From Pseudomonadota bacterium (GTDB lineage: Bacteria > Desulfobacterota > Syntrophobacteria > Syntrophobacterales > Syntrophobacteraceae), in NCBI GenBank assembly GCA_023416335.1, contig JAEZHY010000080.1:1-37699 (forward strand): a stretch of 37,699 nucleotides of DNA, in the 5' to 3' direction. Every line of letters starts with the position of its first letter. Within the stretch, counting starts at the first letter, position 1. Shown here in pieces: positions 1 to 9,186 of the stretch. Both the position numbers and the translations under genes were made by a program. A model generated the notes under the pieces. That model was not told where the DNA came from. It was given only the letters and a program-made list of their open reading frames with translations, and did not search any database.

Positions 1-324
1 GCTGAAATCAACTGAGAAGAAATAGTGTGAATTATGAGGGCTTGGATACGGTCAGGTGTTGTTGAGAGGCCTTCAGCAGAGGAATATCTTTCTGCAAAAT
101 CCAAGTGCAACTCTTTGGAGGCCGCAGAGCAAATATATCAGATGAAGCGACAACTTGTCTGCCGACAGTGCATGCGGAAAATATCCGCCACTGCATAGAG
201 CCAAAGGAGCGCACCGAGAGAATTCAGGCGGTTGGGAAGAACCTTTTTGGAATGCTACTGACTATCGGACTCATCTGGTCCAGGGGAGTGATCGCCCGTC
301 ACGGCACGGGCCAAAGGAGGGGGA
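1..324. other. Left edge, no gene recognised
   Basis: Open frames here are short, overlap each other and have no recognisable protein content. The only clear signal is a strong ribosome binding site (AAAGGAGG, 313-320) belonging to the gene that starts at 325. Confidence 0.5.
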
Positions 325-2055
325 ATGGTGGGGCCTGGTTTTTTTACCATGGGGTCGGCATTGGATCGATGCAGGCGAAATGAGGACAAGCCTCTAAAGT
401 CGAGTGCGACCCGGTTTTTCCGAGTGTCCGTTTTGTGCGACGCGTCGGTGATCCTGGTCGCCTTTCTGGCTGCTTCATTGATACTGGCTCCGGTGCCTTG
501 CGCCTTCGGCCAGACGGTTTACGAGATGACAGTGCACAACAACTTCGGCTCGCGAGAGTTCTACGGCGCCACACCGAAGAATACCCAGATCTGGCTTTTG
601 TCGAATTTCAAGTTCGATTACCTGAAATCAGGCGTCTGGACTGCCGGGAATGCTACAGCCGGCTTATATGCGTCTGTCCAGATGAGCGATATCGATCAGG
701 GCAAGATACGCATTTATCGCACACAAGGGGGCACTCGCATGTACGCGGTCCTGAGCGACACCCGGCCTCCTGCCGCGCAGTTGGACGATTCCACTCCTCA
801 GCCCAACAATTATTTCGAGTGGAGTTTCAGTGATACAGGGATTCCCGGCACGCTCGACCTCTCCTGGATCGATCGCTGGGACTTCCTTACCCGACTGGAG
901 GTTTCGAACCTTCCCTCCTCCGCCCCGACCATGATCTACGGGGCGAAGCGGGGCCAGTGCACCGCCGCGGTCGGCGCCGCGATGACACGTTACGCCTCTC
1001 AGTCTGAGTATACCTGGCTGGGCACCGGTACGAGTGGTCTTTCGAAGATGATTTCATTTCCGGGGGCGACCAATCCCATCGGGTGGGTGACGGGGAATAA
1101 GAAATCGGGCTCCGGGTTCGGCTCCGGCATCGGCAGCTTCACCAGCGGGCTGGACCAGGTCATCTCAACGGCTGCGGTGTCGCCGACATGGCCGGGGAAA
1201 ACTTCCGGCGTGGGAAAAAACTGGACCACGGCCGGCTTTCGTGTCGGCCTGCCCCAGACCATGAAAGATCCCGGCAGCGGATCGGTGACGGGTACTGCCT
1301 GGACCGCCTATGTAGGATTCACGAAAAATAACGCCGGGTCGTACACCATGCGGCTGACGGACTTCACTCTCTACGGAGACAACACGAAGGGAAGCAGTGC
1401 TGTCGCATGGTCGGCCGTAGATAACGACGGCGGGGCCGTCTACGAAGTGACGCAGGCGGATGGCGTGCTCGATTGCATCTGGACTTCCTCTTTTAACAAT
1501 CTCGTCAATACCCCATCGTGGGTTACCAACCTCGGAGCAAACAGACACAACGTCCTTTACGCCATCTACAACGCCCTCGCTTCGGGTGTCATTTATAAAG
1601 ACGAGTTCGTCAACAACACGGAACTTCCCACCACGGGCGTTTGGACGGGATACGTTCCGCGCATCGCCGGTGTCCACACTTACAACTTCGAGATTTTCTC
1701 GGCAGGAGCACCGGTAGCAAACGATGGCATCAACCAGGGGCTCGGCGGCCTTCTCAATGGCCAGGATATGATCGACCTGCTCGAAGATCGACGAAATGAC
1801 GGCGCGCTGCTGAATCCATACATGCTGGAGCTGTTGCGCACTCAGCAGGTCACGCCTGCCTATCTGTATCCATCTCAGGACGTCTGGGCGTTCAATGGAA
1901 TTGCCGGCAGCTCGCCGGTGCTCGGCTTGCAGACCGGCCCGCTGAACGGCGTGGTCTTCGGCGACGCTGCGAAGTTGGATTGGTACCTCGGTGGGGGTGG
2001 GAAATACAGTGACGGGAGTACTATCAACTCGTTATTGCTTCTCTTGCTGGATTAG
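325..2055 (+). CDS. Exported GH64 / thaumatin-like beta-1,3-glucanase-related protein
   Basis: A 576-residue protein. The ATG at 325 follows AAAGGAGG closely (4 nt); a second in-frame ATG lies at 349. Residues about 34-62 form a hydrophobic signal segment after a long basic N-region, with likely cleavage near AFG|QT, so the product is exported. Residues about 64-190 resemble the N-terminal part of GH64 laminaripentaose-producing glucanases: a beta strand with YEMTVHNN, a segment RIYRTQGGTRMYAVLSD, then YFEWSF and SWIDRWDFLTR. Glu165 and Asp183 have about the spacing of the family's catalytic Glu/Asp pair. That alignment is made by eye. The C-terminal half (GVIYKDEF, VHTYNFEIFSAG) continues as a beta-rich region. 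A role on beta-glucan is inferred. The C-terminus ends in a run of leucines (LLLLLLD), which is odd. It stands alone; the next gene starts 257 bp on. Confidence 0.55.
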   Translation: MVGPGFFTMGSALDRCRRNEDKPLKSSATRFFRVSVLCDASVILVAFLAASLILAPVPCAFGQTVYEMTVHNNFGSREFYGATPKNTQIWLLSNFKFDYLKSGVWTAGNATAGLYASVQMSDIDQGKIRIYRTQGGTRMYAVLSDTRPPAAQLDDSTPQPNNYFEWSFSDTGIPGTLDLSWIDRWDFLTRLEVSNLPSSAPTMIYGAKRGQCTAAVGAAMTRYASQSEYTWLGTGTSGLSKMISFPGATNPIGWVTGNKKSGSGFGSGIGSFTSGLDQVISTAAVSPTWPGKTSGVGKNWTTAGFRVGLPQTMKDPGSGSVTGTAWTAYVGFTKNNAGSYTMRLTDFTLYGDNTKGSSAVAWSAVDNDGGAVYEVTQADGVLDCIWTSSFNNLVNTPSWVTNLGANRHNVLYAIYNALASGVIYKDEFVNNTELPTTGVWTGYVPRIAGVHTYNFEIFSAGAPVANDGINQGLGGLLNGQDMIDLLEDRRNDGALLNPYMLELLRTQQVTPAYLYPSQDVWAFNGIAGSSPVLGLQTGPLNGVVFGDAAKLDWYLGGGGKYSDGSTINSLLLLLLD

Positions 2056-2312
2056 TCCGTAACGTATGCACTCCGCAAATTGTATGGGGCAGCGGGGTTG
2101 GCGTTTTCCGGTCCTGCGCTGGAGAGCGCCCGAACTGCTGCTCCGGTACAAGCGTTGACTGACTTTGCCGGGCGCACAGGGATATTTTGCCCGGCCTGCA
2201 CTCTTTTGATATAGTCCGTGGCATTGCAGCAGAGAAAGCGGATTCCGCATCCCAAACTCGCCGGAAGGCGCCGGGTGCCGCGGGCAAAACGTCTGAAACG
2301 GGGTTTAGCGCG

Positions 2313-2738
2313 ATGATGAAGAGATCTGTTATTTTTGCGGTTTTATTGGTTTTTACGATTTGCACTACCTGGATAGCGGATTCTGTCGCCCAGGCGCAAA
2401 GAGAAGACGAATTCAGCGTGTTTTTTGCTGCCTTCCGGAAAGCTGTCGCAGACGGCGATAAGGAAAAAGTGGCGAGCCTTACTAATTTCAACAGATTTTC
2501 CTGGGAAGGGAATGACACCATTGGAAAGGTCAAGGACAAAGCGGCTTTTCTGAAAAATTACGACTCCATGTTTACCCCGATGATCAAAGAGAAAATAGCA
2601 AAGACCAAACCTACAAAGGTGGACAGAAACACGTATTACATAAGGTGGGGCGACAAACGAAACGATTACTACCTCGATTTCACCCGCAAGCCTGACGAGC
2701 CTTTCACGTTCAACGGATTCACCGTCGCGCCGGCTTAA
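2313..2738 (+). CDS. Small exported protein of unknown function
   Basis: A 141-residue protein starting MMKRSVIFAVLL. The frame is open further upstream (from 2187), but the signal peptide begins at the ATG at 2313, so I chose that start; the ribosome binding site is weak. Residues 1-26 are a typical Sec signal peptide with cleavage after AQA. The mature part is about 115 residues, charged and mixed alpha/beta, beginning FSVFFAAFRKAVADGDKEKV and ending with aromatic-rich strands (YYIRW, YYLDF, FTFNGFTV). This pattern (a helix with 'DGDKEKVASL', then a short repeat of strands) occurs in many small periplasmic proteins of Gram-negative bacteria with no assigned role. I do not recognise a named family. 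It is monocistronic, same strand as the preceding exported protein. Confidence 0.7.
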   Translation: MMKRSVIFAVLLVFTICTTWIADSVAQAQREDEFSVFFAAFRKAVADGDKEKVASLTNFNRFSWEGNDTIGKVKDKAAFLKNYDSMFTPMIKEKIAKTKPTKVDRNTYYIRWGDKRNDYYLDFTRKPDEPFTFNGFTVAPA

Positions 2739-3383
2739 TGGACAGTATCCGGGTCCGGAACATGGTCATTGGCCGAGCGGGTCATAGCGATGAGCCGCCA
2801 CAAAACGCGTCGGGAACTCGTCCGAGAGTGCCGGCCTGACCGAGACTCGGATTTCGGATTTGATCTCCGTGCCGGCGGCCAAAATCAGCAAAGAAGCCGA
2901 TATAGCAAACAATGTTCTCTCGGTAATGTTTTGAGCGGGAGACCCGCAATTGAATACAGTTTGATTGTCTCTTGGCCATTGTTTGAGGTGTTGCTGGGGC
3001 TAGGGGAGTTGAAAATAATATTGAAACAAAGGTCAACTTTCCTTGAGGTGTCTGACGCACTCTCCGGCTTTGTGAATGAATGATGTGAACACGGCAAGCT
3101 TCTGAGAGAGCAGAATCTCAAAGATCAGGAGGAGAGCTATGTGGAGGAATGTGAAACTCCTGCATCTTTCGAAGGGGTATTCAATTGATGGGAGACTATC
3201 GGGGAGGGGGCAAAGCTAAAGCGAAGATGGCATGCCGGCTATGAGCAACACCGCAGCAAAAAAGTAAATTTTTCTACTCAATGTTCCCAATCTTCGGGGA
3301 CGTTTCTTTTATCACCTATTCTAAAACAATAGACGTCAAGGAGCGGGGGCGGTAGATCACTATTGACAATTGGTGTCAGTGAG
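2739..3383. other. Intergenic, no convincing gene
   Basis: A 104-codon frame (2769-3083, plus) has no ribosome binding site and no family resemblance. On the minus strand a hydrophobic stretch encoding about 48 residues (LLILAAGTEIKSEIRVSV) lacks a good start codon. I see no reliable gene in this stretch. Confidence 0.4.
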
Positions 3384-3424
3384 GCAAAGAAAAGCCCCCG
3401 GAGAGGGTTAGTCTCCAGGGGGCT
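3384..3424 (-). terminator. Intrinsic terminator after the M20 peptidase gene
   Basis: On the minus strand, arms AGCCCCC(T)GGAGA and TCTCCGGGGGCT form a GC-rich stem with a 7-nt loop and one bulge, followed directly by TTTTCTTT. It lies about 105 bp downstream of the peptidase stop codon. Confidence 0.8.
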
Positions 3425-3527
3425 AAGTAAAGCGAAGTCAGGAGTGGGATAGCAACTTTTAGCCGTAAGCAAATTGCAGGGGGTTTTACCCATCCTGGCA
3501 TCTATTTTGTTTAAAGTCTAAAGCTGG

Positions 3528-6500
3528 TTAGAACTTCAGACCAAATTTGGCTTTGAGGAAGGCCTTCACAGCTGCTTCATAGTAAGGGTTTAGATGTCCA
3601 TTAAGGCATTTGTCAATTCCCCAGAACCATGAACCATCTTGATCATCTGGATGGCTGCCCATTTCAAGGGAAACGGCTTTGACGATGGCGCCTCGGGCTC
3701 CTTTAAAGCGTATGCTATCAAGAAGGGCATTCGCAACCGCCGGAGCAGCAAGGCATCCCTCATCTGCCGGCAGGCTCGAAGCGACCGTAACGTAGATTGC
3801 CTCAGGTGAAGTGAAATCAGCGTCTTTGCTTCCGTCGCCGAAGAGGAAGAATCCCCTCTGCTTCTTAACGCTGCGTTCCGGGAACGGATCCGAATTAGAC
3901 GCCAGGTAAACTGGGTTCAGCGAGTACAAATCCGTCTTCGAATCCGCTACGACGGTTTTCACTCCTCCGTATGGACCGTCTTCTATCGCAAGGTTGACAG
4001 AAACGTAGACGGTATTCGGGTCATATGCGGATACCCTCTTGTAGAAGAACTTATCCGCGTTCCCCCCAGCCGGAACCGTCAAAGGAATTACGTTGCCGCC
4101 TTTTACGACGTTGAATGAAAAGTTTTCGAAACCGTTGTTCACGAGGACATTCCACTCCGCAGCGGTCGTATTGGCAGGCTTCGTGACCTTAAACTCAAGT
4201 CTCATCGGCAACACAAAAGTGTTTGCCAAGAAATCCGGATCATTTGTGGGAAGGTAAACGCCGCCCGTTTCGTGGCCAAGCGCGAACGCGGCAGCCGTCG
4301 GTGAACTGTTTCCGCGACCGCTCCACATCGGGATATTGAACGCAGTCGCCGCAAGGAGAAAGTCATGGCCACGATATCCCGGAAGCACCGCGTCTGAGGC
4401 GTCCTTATACGTCCCTACCGTGACGTCGAGAAGATCGAGGTCGGCCCTGTTGGCGTTGAGCCCCGGAATATCAGCCCACATGAACTTGGCGCCTGCCGGC
4501 CCCGAATAACGCGCCATCTCCTGCATTCCGTCGGCCATCATCTTGGTCATCTGAGCGGCCGACAAGACCTTCATCCTCTCGTTTGCCGTATGCCACCAGC
4601 GCTCATTGCCCGGGATTATCGCCCCGAAGGCATCCATCTTGTTCCGGAAATTCCCGGCGAGAGTTCCGCCGGTGGTCCCCTGCGCATATGCCATATCGAG
4701 AAGCCCGTAAACATCGCTGAAAGCCGCGGGATCGTTATCCATCGAAGCTCTATAACTCGCCAACTGAAGCGCTATCAGAGGGTTGTCGTGCGTCATATAG
4801 AGCGTCGGATTGGAGAATGCCGCTATTGTGCCTAAAGTAAACCCTTTGCCCTGCCACGCGCTCTTGACCGCGGCTATAGCGTAATCATAGTCCGTCGCGT
4901 TTGTGTGCATGCTTCTCATGTACATAGGAATGCTTAAACTGCCAGTGCTCGCTGTATAGAAACTCGTGAGAGTTTCCGAGCTGATCCCGCCCATGAACGC
5001 AAACGTCAAATTCGGGCAGCCGTTTTCGGGATTGCGGAGCAGGTCCTCGGGTATGCCCATATATCTTCCAATATAAGCCTCGACTTCCACTTCGCCGCGG
5101 AAGAACAGGTCGGCTATCCCCTCGGCGGCTTTTTTGAGCTGAAGATCCGCAGACGTGATTCCTCTTGCCCCAAGGGCTTCCGAGAGCAGGTGCATTCCCC
5201 ACACTATGGCGTTTTTGCCGTACTGGGGCGTAGGCATTTCCATCGCTACACCGGTGTTTATCTCCAGAACTATATTATCACCGGATATTTCAGCTTTTAC
5301 CTTGGGAGTCTCCGTCGGAAGGGCGGGGAGCCATCCCTGCGCCGTAGCGGCTGCATTGACGCTACCGATAAAGCTGTTTCTATCCTCAGTGCTTACGCCG
5401 GCCACGCCGAGCGTGAATACCGCCCTTGAAGCTATCTGGGTGGTGCTGCCGTAAACAATATCCTTCAGCGTCTCGTCGCCTGATCTCAAGGTGACCCCGG
5501 CAACAGCCGCGGTAAGGCTGAATGGTTTTCCGGCATCGCCTGCAAGGTCCATCGAAACCGCGGGGGTTGAGGCCACGGAATTCCCTACGATCACCGGGAA
5601 GCGCGAATCCGAAGTGTACCCCGCTATCGGCATCTCTTCCCTGTTAAGCATCTTATACGCCCAGTTATCATAAAAACTTGGGTTGGCCGTATAATAAGGA
5701 ATACTCATGAAGTTAGAGGTGTTGGCAACTGTCGGTGTTCCGGGGCCGCCGTCCTCATAAGCGCCCATTACTATGCGTATGCGTCTGTCAAGCGGCAGCC
5801 CCGCTTCCATCAGGGCTTTTGCCGCAAGGAGCGTCGCCAGCGTGGGACCGCTGTCGTCCTGAATTCCGGCTCCGTAGATCCAGCCGTCCTTGATGTAGGG
5901 CGTATGGTAAGCATCTGCGGTGCCTAGATTCCCATACGGGTCTCTCCAGCGGGCAAGCTGCGCGGCGCTGACGGAAGCTGTCGGAGAGTCGAGGTGGCTG
6001 AGCGCCATTATCATCTCGGGCGCGTCGGGGTCGCCAATTTCCACGTAAACGTATTTATCACCCTGCCGCTGCACGACCACAGGGAATCCGAGATCTTCCG
6101 CGAGCTGCTTCACCCATGCGAACTTAGCGCTCTTTCTAATGCCCTCATTTTGGTTGCTCGCGGAATTGTTCACGGCAAACGGATAGGCTGTCGCCGTGAA
6201 GCCGCCGCTGCCGCGGGAAACGACATCGTAGCTTGACCCGTTGAGCATTGCGCCGACGAGGGTGAGAGGATCATACCTGCCATCGCCCACAACCGCATTT
6301 CCCACGTCACCAACCAAAGCATCAACGTTCGCATGAATAAGTGCCCGCTCCGCCGGCGTAACTTTGGGAGTATAAGTAACGCTCTCCTGAAACGTGGGCG
6401 TGGCCACTGCGGGAATGCATAAAGACAGTACAAGGGTAATCGACAGGATGCCATTGAGTAATTTTTTCTTCTTTAGGATGCCACTGAATAATTTTTTCAT
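3528..6500 (-). CDS. Large exported M20-family (PepV-like) metallopeptidase
   Basis: A 990-residue protein with a Sec signal peptide (cleavage near AVA|TP, residue 34). Residues about 110-670 resemble PepV/Sapep-type M20 dipeptidases: SHLDSPT (metal ligand His169, catalytic Asp171), GAGIQDDSGPT (bridging Asp215/216), GAYEDGG (catalytic Glu249, metal acid Asp250, where PepV has Glu-Glu), AGYTSDSRFPVI (PepV has TPDAEFP), and RWWHTANE near residue 637 (second-half metal His). The lid domain lies between about 310 and 480. Residues about 760-990 are an extra beta-rich C-terminal region not found in cytoplasmic PepV, which is about 470 residues. Known family members cleave dipeptides; substrate here is unknown, and an export signal is unusual for PepV. 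The ATG at 6500 has AAAGGA 9 nt upstream. Monocistronic, with its own terminator. The family call is firm, the specificity is not. Confidence 0.8.
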   Translation of the reverse strand: MKKLFSGILKKKKLLNGILSITLVLSLCIPAVATPTFQESVTYTPKVTPAERALIHANVDALVGDVGNAVVGDGRYDPLTLVGAMLNGSSYDVVSRGSGGFTATAYPFAVNNSASNQNEGIRKSAKFAWVKQLAEDLGFPVVVQRQGDKYVYVEIGDPDAPEMIMALSHLDSPTASVSAAQLARWRDPYGNLGTADAYHTPYIKDGWIYGAGIQDDSGPTLATLLAAKALMEAGLPLDRRIRIVMGAYEDGGPGTPTVANTSNFMSIPYYTANPSFYDNWAYKMLNREEMPIAGYTSDSRFPVIVGNSVASTPAVSMDLAGDAGKPFSLTAAVAGVTLRSGDETLKDIVYGSTTQIASRAVFTLGVAGVSTEDRNSFIGSVNAAATAQGWLPALPTETPKVKAEISGDNIVLEINTGVAMEMPTPQYGKNAIVWGMHLLSEALGARGITSADLQLKKAAEGIADLFFRGEVEVEAYIGRYMGIPEDLLRNPENGCPNLTFAFMGGISSETLTSFYTASTGSLSIPMYMRSMHTNATDYDYAIAAVKSAWQGKGFTLGTIAAFSNPTLYMTHDNPLIALQLASYRASMDNDPAAFSDVYGLLDMAYAQGTTGGTLAGNFRNKMDAFGAIIPGNERWWHTANERMKVLSAAQMTKMMADGMQEMARYSGPAGAKFMWADIPGLNANRADLDLLDVTVGTYKDASDAVLPGYRGHDFLLAATAFNIPMWSGRGNSSPTAAAFALGHETGGVYLPTNDPDFLANTFVLPMRLEFKVTKPANTTAAEWNVLVNNGFENFSFNVVKGGNVIPLTVPAGGNADKFFYKRVSAYDPNTVYVSVNLAIEDGPYGGVKTVVADSKTDLYSLNPVYLASNSDPFPERSVKKQRGFFLFGDGSKDADFTSPEAIYVTVASSLPADEGCLAAPAVANALLDSIRFKGARGAIVKAVSLEMGSHPDDQDGSWFWGIDKCLNGHLNPYYEAAVKAFLKAKFGLKF

Positions 6501-6504
6501 CTTT
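6445..6504 (-). repeat. 30-bp tandem duplication across the start codon and signal peptide
   Basis: Two adjacent 30-bp copies (6445-6474 and 6475-6504) differ at three positions. The copy nearer the promoter supplies the ATG; in the other copy the same codon is AAG (Lys). As a result the protein starts with two versions of K-K-x-L-L/F-x-G-I-L. Confidence 0.9.
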
Positions 6505-7392
6505 GGGTATCCTTTCTCTCTTCGCCTCTCTTAAAGTGGTTTTTTAATACGTATGCCATTCCAGAGGTATGCAGGAGCCAGATTAGCAGGTTGTACAATT
6601 CGAAAGATTCTGGGATGTTCTCTCAAATAAATTCTTGGGAATTTCAGGAATCGCGGGTGCCACCTGCGCACGTCGGTTTCTGAGGCGGTGAACGGTTCAT
6701 CAACAGTCTCCTTTCTGTTTGTTATGAAAAATGGCAAGCAGATTCAATTGAGGGCTGATATAATGCTGACAAGAATTCTTTTAGTGCCCCTATCCAAAAT
6801 GCTTGTGGCTTTTTGTTCATAACAACTTCCAACTGCACTCTGTTTCACACAGGATGTCTAAAAGACTAAAAGACTCTGCTATTTAGAATTTTCTATAGAG
6901 TCTTGTCGTACCAGACTGTCACCACCTTAAACGAAGTTATGCGAAGAGTAGACAGGTCTTCGGGAGAATAAATCATTACTTTCCTTATGAGCAATGATTA
7001 TCCTATGAGAGCAGATCTTTTGGGGATAGTTACTGATATATTCATAAATAGCCGAACATTGAGCAGGACACTCTGAAAAGGTAATTCGTGCACAACGCTT
7101 TATGATCTGAATATCTGGAATCCGCGTGGTGGAAGATTCTGGCAATTCCAGCTTCAATATCAGCCCCCTGAAGGTTCAATCCAAAAAACAATAAAGTCCG
7201 GCAACGGTTGAGAGACTTTGAACCAGCTAGCCGGCAGCATTGGTGATAGCCCCCCAATCACCGGCATTCACCCTCCCTTTGGTCAGGAGAGAGTTTTCCC
7301 TTGACCGGGCGCCTTTTAATGGGTGAACCCTTTAGGCTTCAGCCACGGACGTTTCCGACTTTCTATCGGACTTTTCCTGGACGGGGCGGCCT
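6505..7392. other. Long intergenic region, no gene recognised
   Basis: About 890 bp, AT-richer than the surroundings, between two minus-strand exported-protein genes. No reading frame has both a ribosome binding site and a recognisable product. The part next to 6505 must hold the promoter of the peptidase gene (GAGAGAAAGGA ribosome site visible on the minus strand). Confidence 0.5.
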
Positions 7393-7857
7393 TCAGCGCG
7401 CAGGCGCGTTGATCGTAATCTTCGCTTCCGAGTTCTTGCCCGTTTCCACTGGATAAGAGCCCGTAGGATTCGATAGCCCGATTACGAGGGTCTTCTCCGT
7501 GCCCGCACCCTTCAAAGCCTTAATGGTGAAGGTCTGCTCGCGCACTCCCGGAGGAATATTGATGGTACCCAAGCCCTGTACCCCGCCGTCGAAGACGAGA
7601 CGATAATCCACGCCCTCTATCGCGGTGCCGCCGTTTATTGTGCACTCGACGGAAAACTGCTCGTCTTCCCCGGGAGTATGCTCCTGGTCGACCCGAGTGA
7701 TTCTCACCACGATTTCACTCGAGGCGCTGTCGTCGTATGTGCTCCGATCGAACCCGACCTGCGTCGGCATTGGCTCCCCCCGCACGGGCAGCGTAAGCCC
7801 TGCCGCGAGAATGAAGACCGCGAAAGCGGCAACAGCGAATATCTTGAAGGATTTCAT
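7393..7857 (-). CDS. Exported single Calx-beta domain protein
   Basis: A 154-residue protein. The frame is open upstream, but the ATG at 7857 is preceded by AAGGAAAGGA (6-nt spacing to ATG) and starts a clear signal peptide (MKSFKIFAVAAFAVFILAAG), so this start is preferred. Residues about 45-150 form one Calx-beta domain: FDRSTYDDSASSEIVVRITR, then the characteristic GGTAIEGVDYRLVFDGG, then IPPGVREQTFTIKAL and a final ETGKNSEAKITIN. Calx-beta domains bind Ca2+ or act as adhesion modules in larger surface proteins. Here there is a single domain and no anchor, so it is probably a free periplasmic or secreted protein. Partner unknown. Confidence 0.8.
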   Translation of the reverse strand: MKSFKIFAVAAFAVFILAAGLTLPVRGEPMPTQVGFDRSTYDDSASSEIVVRITRVDQEHTPGEDEQFSVECTINGGTAIEGVDYRLVFDGGVQGLGTINIPPGVREQTFTIKALKGAGTEKTLVIGLSNPTGSYPVETGKNSEAKITINAPAR

Positions 7858-8436
7858 ATCGGATCCTTTCCTTATCAGTTTTGCCAAGGTAGCGAGGTGG
7901 GCGGCACCGCGTGCATGACGGTCAGGGTCACGGTATTGCCCCGATAAGACACCCTGAACAGGTAGCCCCCCGTCTGGCACGCGACGTTTAAAATGCCATA
8001 GGTTACTATTTCTTAGAATTGGGTTAGACTTGGGTACCTCACCCATTCCGATTTGTCAAGCATTATTTAATAAATTTAATTTGTGAGTAACTATAACTAG
8101 TTAGTGATAATTGAGCTTGTGCTCATGGATGGTAAAACTAATTAGGGTGTGATTAGAACCCATTGGACATTTTTTTGTGCAAGCCTTTTTTCGGACTGGA
8201 CATCCACCACCGGGCATCAAGATCCCGCATTTATTGTTGCTGCCTTTTTTAATCGATTTCCTCGACAAGATTTTCCCTACGTGAAACAGCTCTATGGTAA
8301 CGGGTCGGTTATCCGGAATCCTCGGCTTTAATTGTTCGTTTGCGGGAACCCGGGATCGGCATAGATTTGCCGGATCAACCAGGACAGGAGCGTGTTAAGC
8401 ATCGACATTTCGTGGAGCTTTGCCGAAAGGGATGCA
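7858..8436. other. Intergenic region with an IS-end-like motif
   Basis: About 580 bp with no recognisable gene. It contains the 19-bp motif at 8145-8163, which recurs beside a transposase remnant at 35466, so part of this stretch may be old insertion-sequence debris. Confidence 0.4.
8145..8163 (+). repeat. 19-bp motif shared with 35466-35484
   Basis: GGGTGTGATTAGAACCCAT here and GGGTGCGATTAGAACCCAT at 35466 differ at one base. The motif carries GGGT...ACCC arms. The second copy lies directly beyond a transposase C-terminal remnant, so it may be an insertion-sequence end. Confidence 0.6.
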
Positions 8437-8940
8437 GTGGAGGTGAAAAGGCGATTTTCGCAGGAGATGGTTGAAAGGGACCGAATATCTTTATTGCTGC
8501 TGTGGTCATACGCAGAAGGCGGTTGCGAAGCTTACGGGAGTCTCGGTGCTGGAGATCAAACGCTGGAGCGTGAAATTCGGGTGGGCGGACAAGCGGGGTA
8601 AATAGCCCGGGCCATGATCGAAATCAGGAGGAGCACGATCCTGCTGCGAAAAAAGCTCCTCGAGCAATGCCTCGAATCGCAGGACGCCAATGAAGCGCTT
8701 GCCCTCCTCTCGATGGAATCCATCGCAAGAAAAGAAGAATCGGAGGACATCGGAGGCATGGGACCGCTGTTCAACCCCGGAGTTCCTCCGCAGGATGGAT
8801 AGCGACAAGGATGCCGCAGCCGCGCTTGAAAGAACATGTCGCATCAGGATGATCCTCATGCCTTCAGACCCGGGCCTGCTGAATGCCTCAGCGGTCAAGG
8901 GACTAAAGGACGCAATGGATTCGGCGGGCGAGATAAGGAA
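8437..8940 (+). pseudogene. Decayed phage terminase small subunit / YjcR-like HTH gene
   Basis: Pieces of one protein appear in alternating frames. Frame 1 (GTG at 8437) gives KRRFSQEMVERDR. Around 8490 the sense moves to frame 2: CGHTQKAVAKLTGVSVLEI followed by KRWSVKFGWADKRGK, a helix-turn-helix plus the 'W..k.gW' signature of terminase small subunits and YjcR-like proteins; it stops at 8603. Frame 1 resumes at about 8610 with RSTILLRKKLLEQCLES and EALALLSMESIARKEE, stopping at 8802. Frame 2 then gives LERTCRIRMIL and GLLNASAVKGLKDAMDSA up to about 8940. At least three frame changes in 500 bp mean it is not translated as one chain. Family assignment rests on the HTH pattern only; no other phage gene is seen nearby. 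Confidence 0.4.
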
Positions 8941-9186
8941 AAAAAATGCCCCAGATCATGGTGAACGCCGAGGACTTCACGCTCCGATCCTTCCGAATTC
9001 TGCTCTGTCTTCCAAGTTTGTCCAACATCGCGCTCGGGAACTGACAAAAAGGCAGGTTCATATTCGATTTGCGCCTGGATTATGCATTTCGAAAATTGAG
9101 TTCGAAATAGTTCACAATAACAATTGCATTCTGGAATTAAGATTTTACTAATAAAGTTATACACTTCGAAGATGGGAGAGATTCCA

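Noticed and set aside
2783..2929. Minus-strand stretch encoding a hydrophobic segment plus TEIKSEIRVSV
   Set aside because: Looks protein-like but has only a TTG as possible start and no firm ribosome site; the upstream frame closes at a TAG.
2769..3083. 104-codon open frame, plus strand
   Set aside because: No ribosome binding site, basic and low-complexity composition, no family resemblance.
6531..6737. 68-codon minus-strand frame
   Set aside because: TTG start, no ribosome site, no family resemblance.
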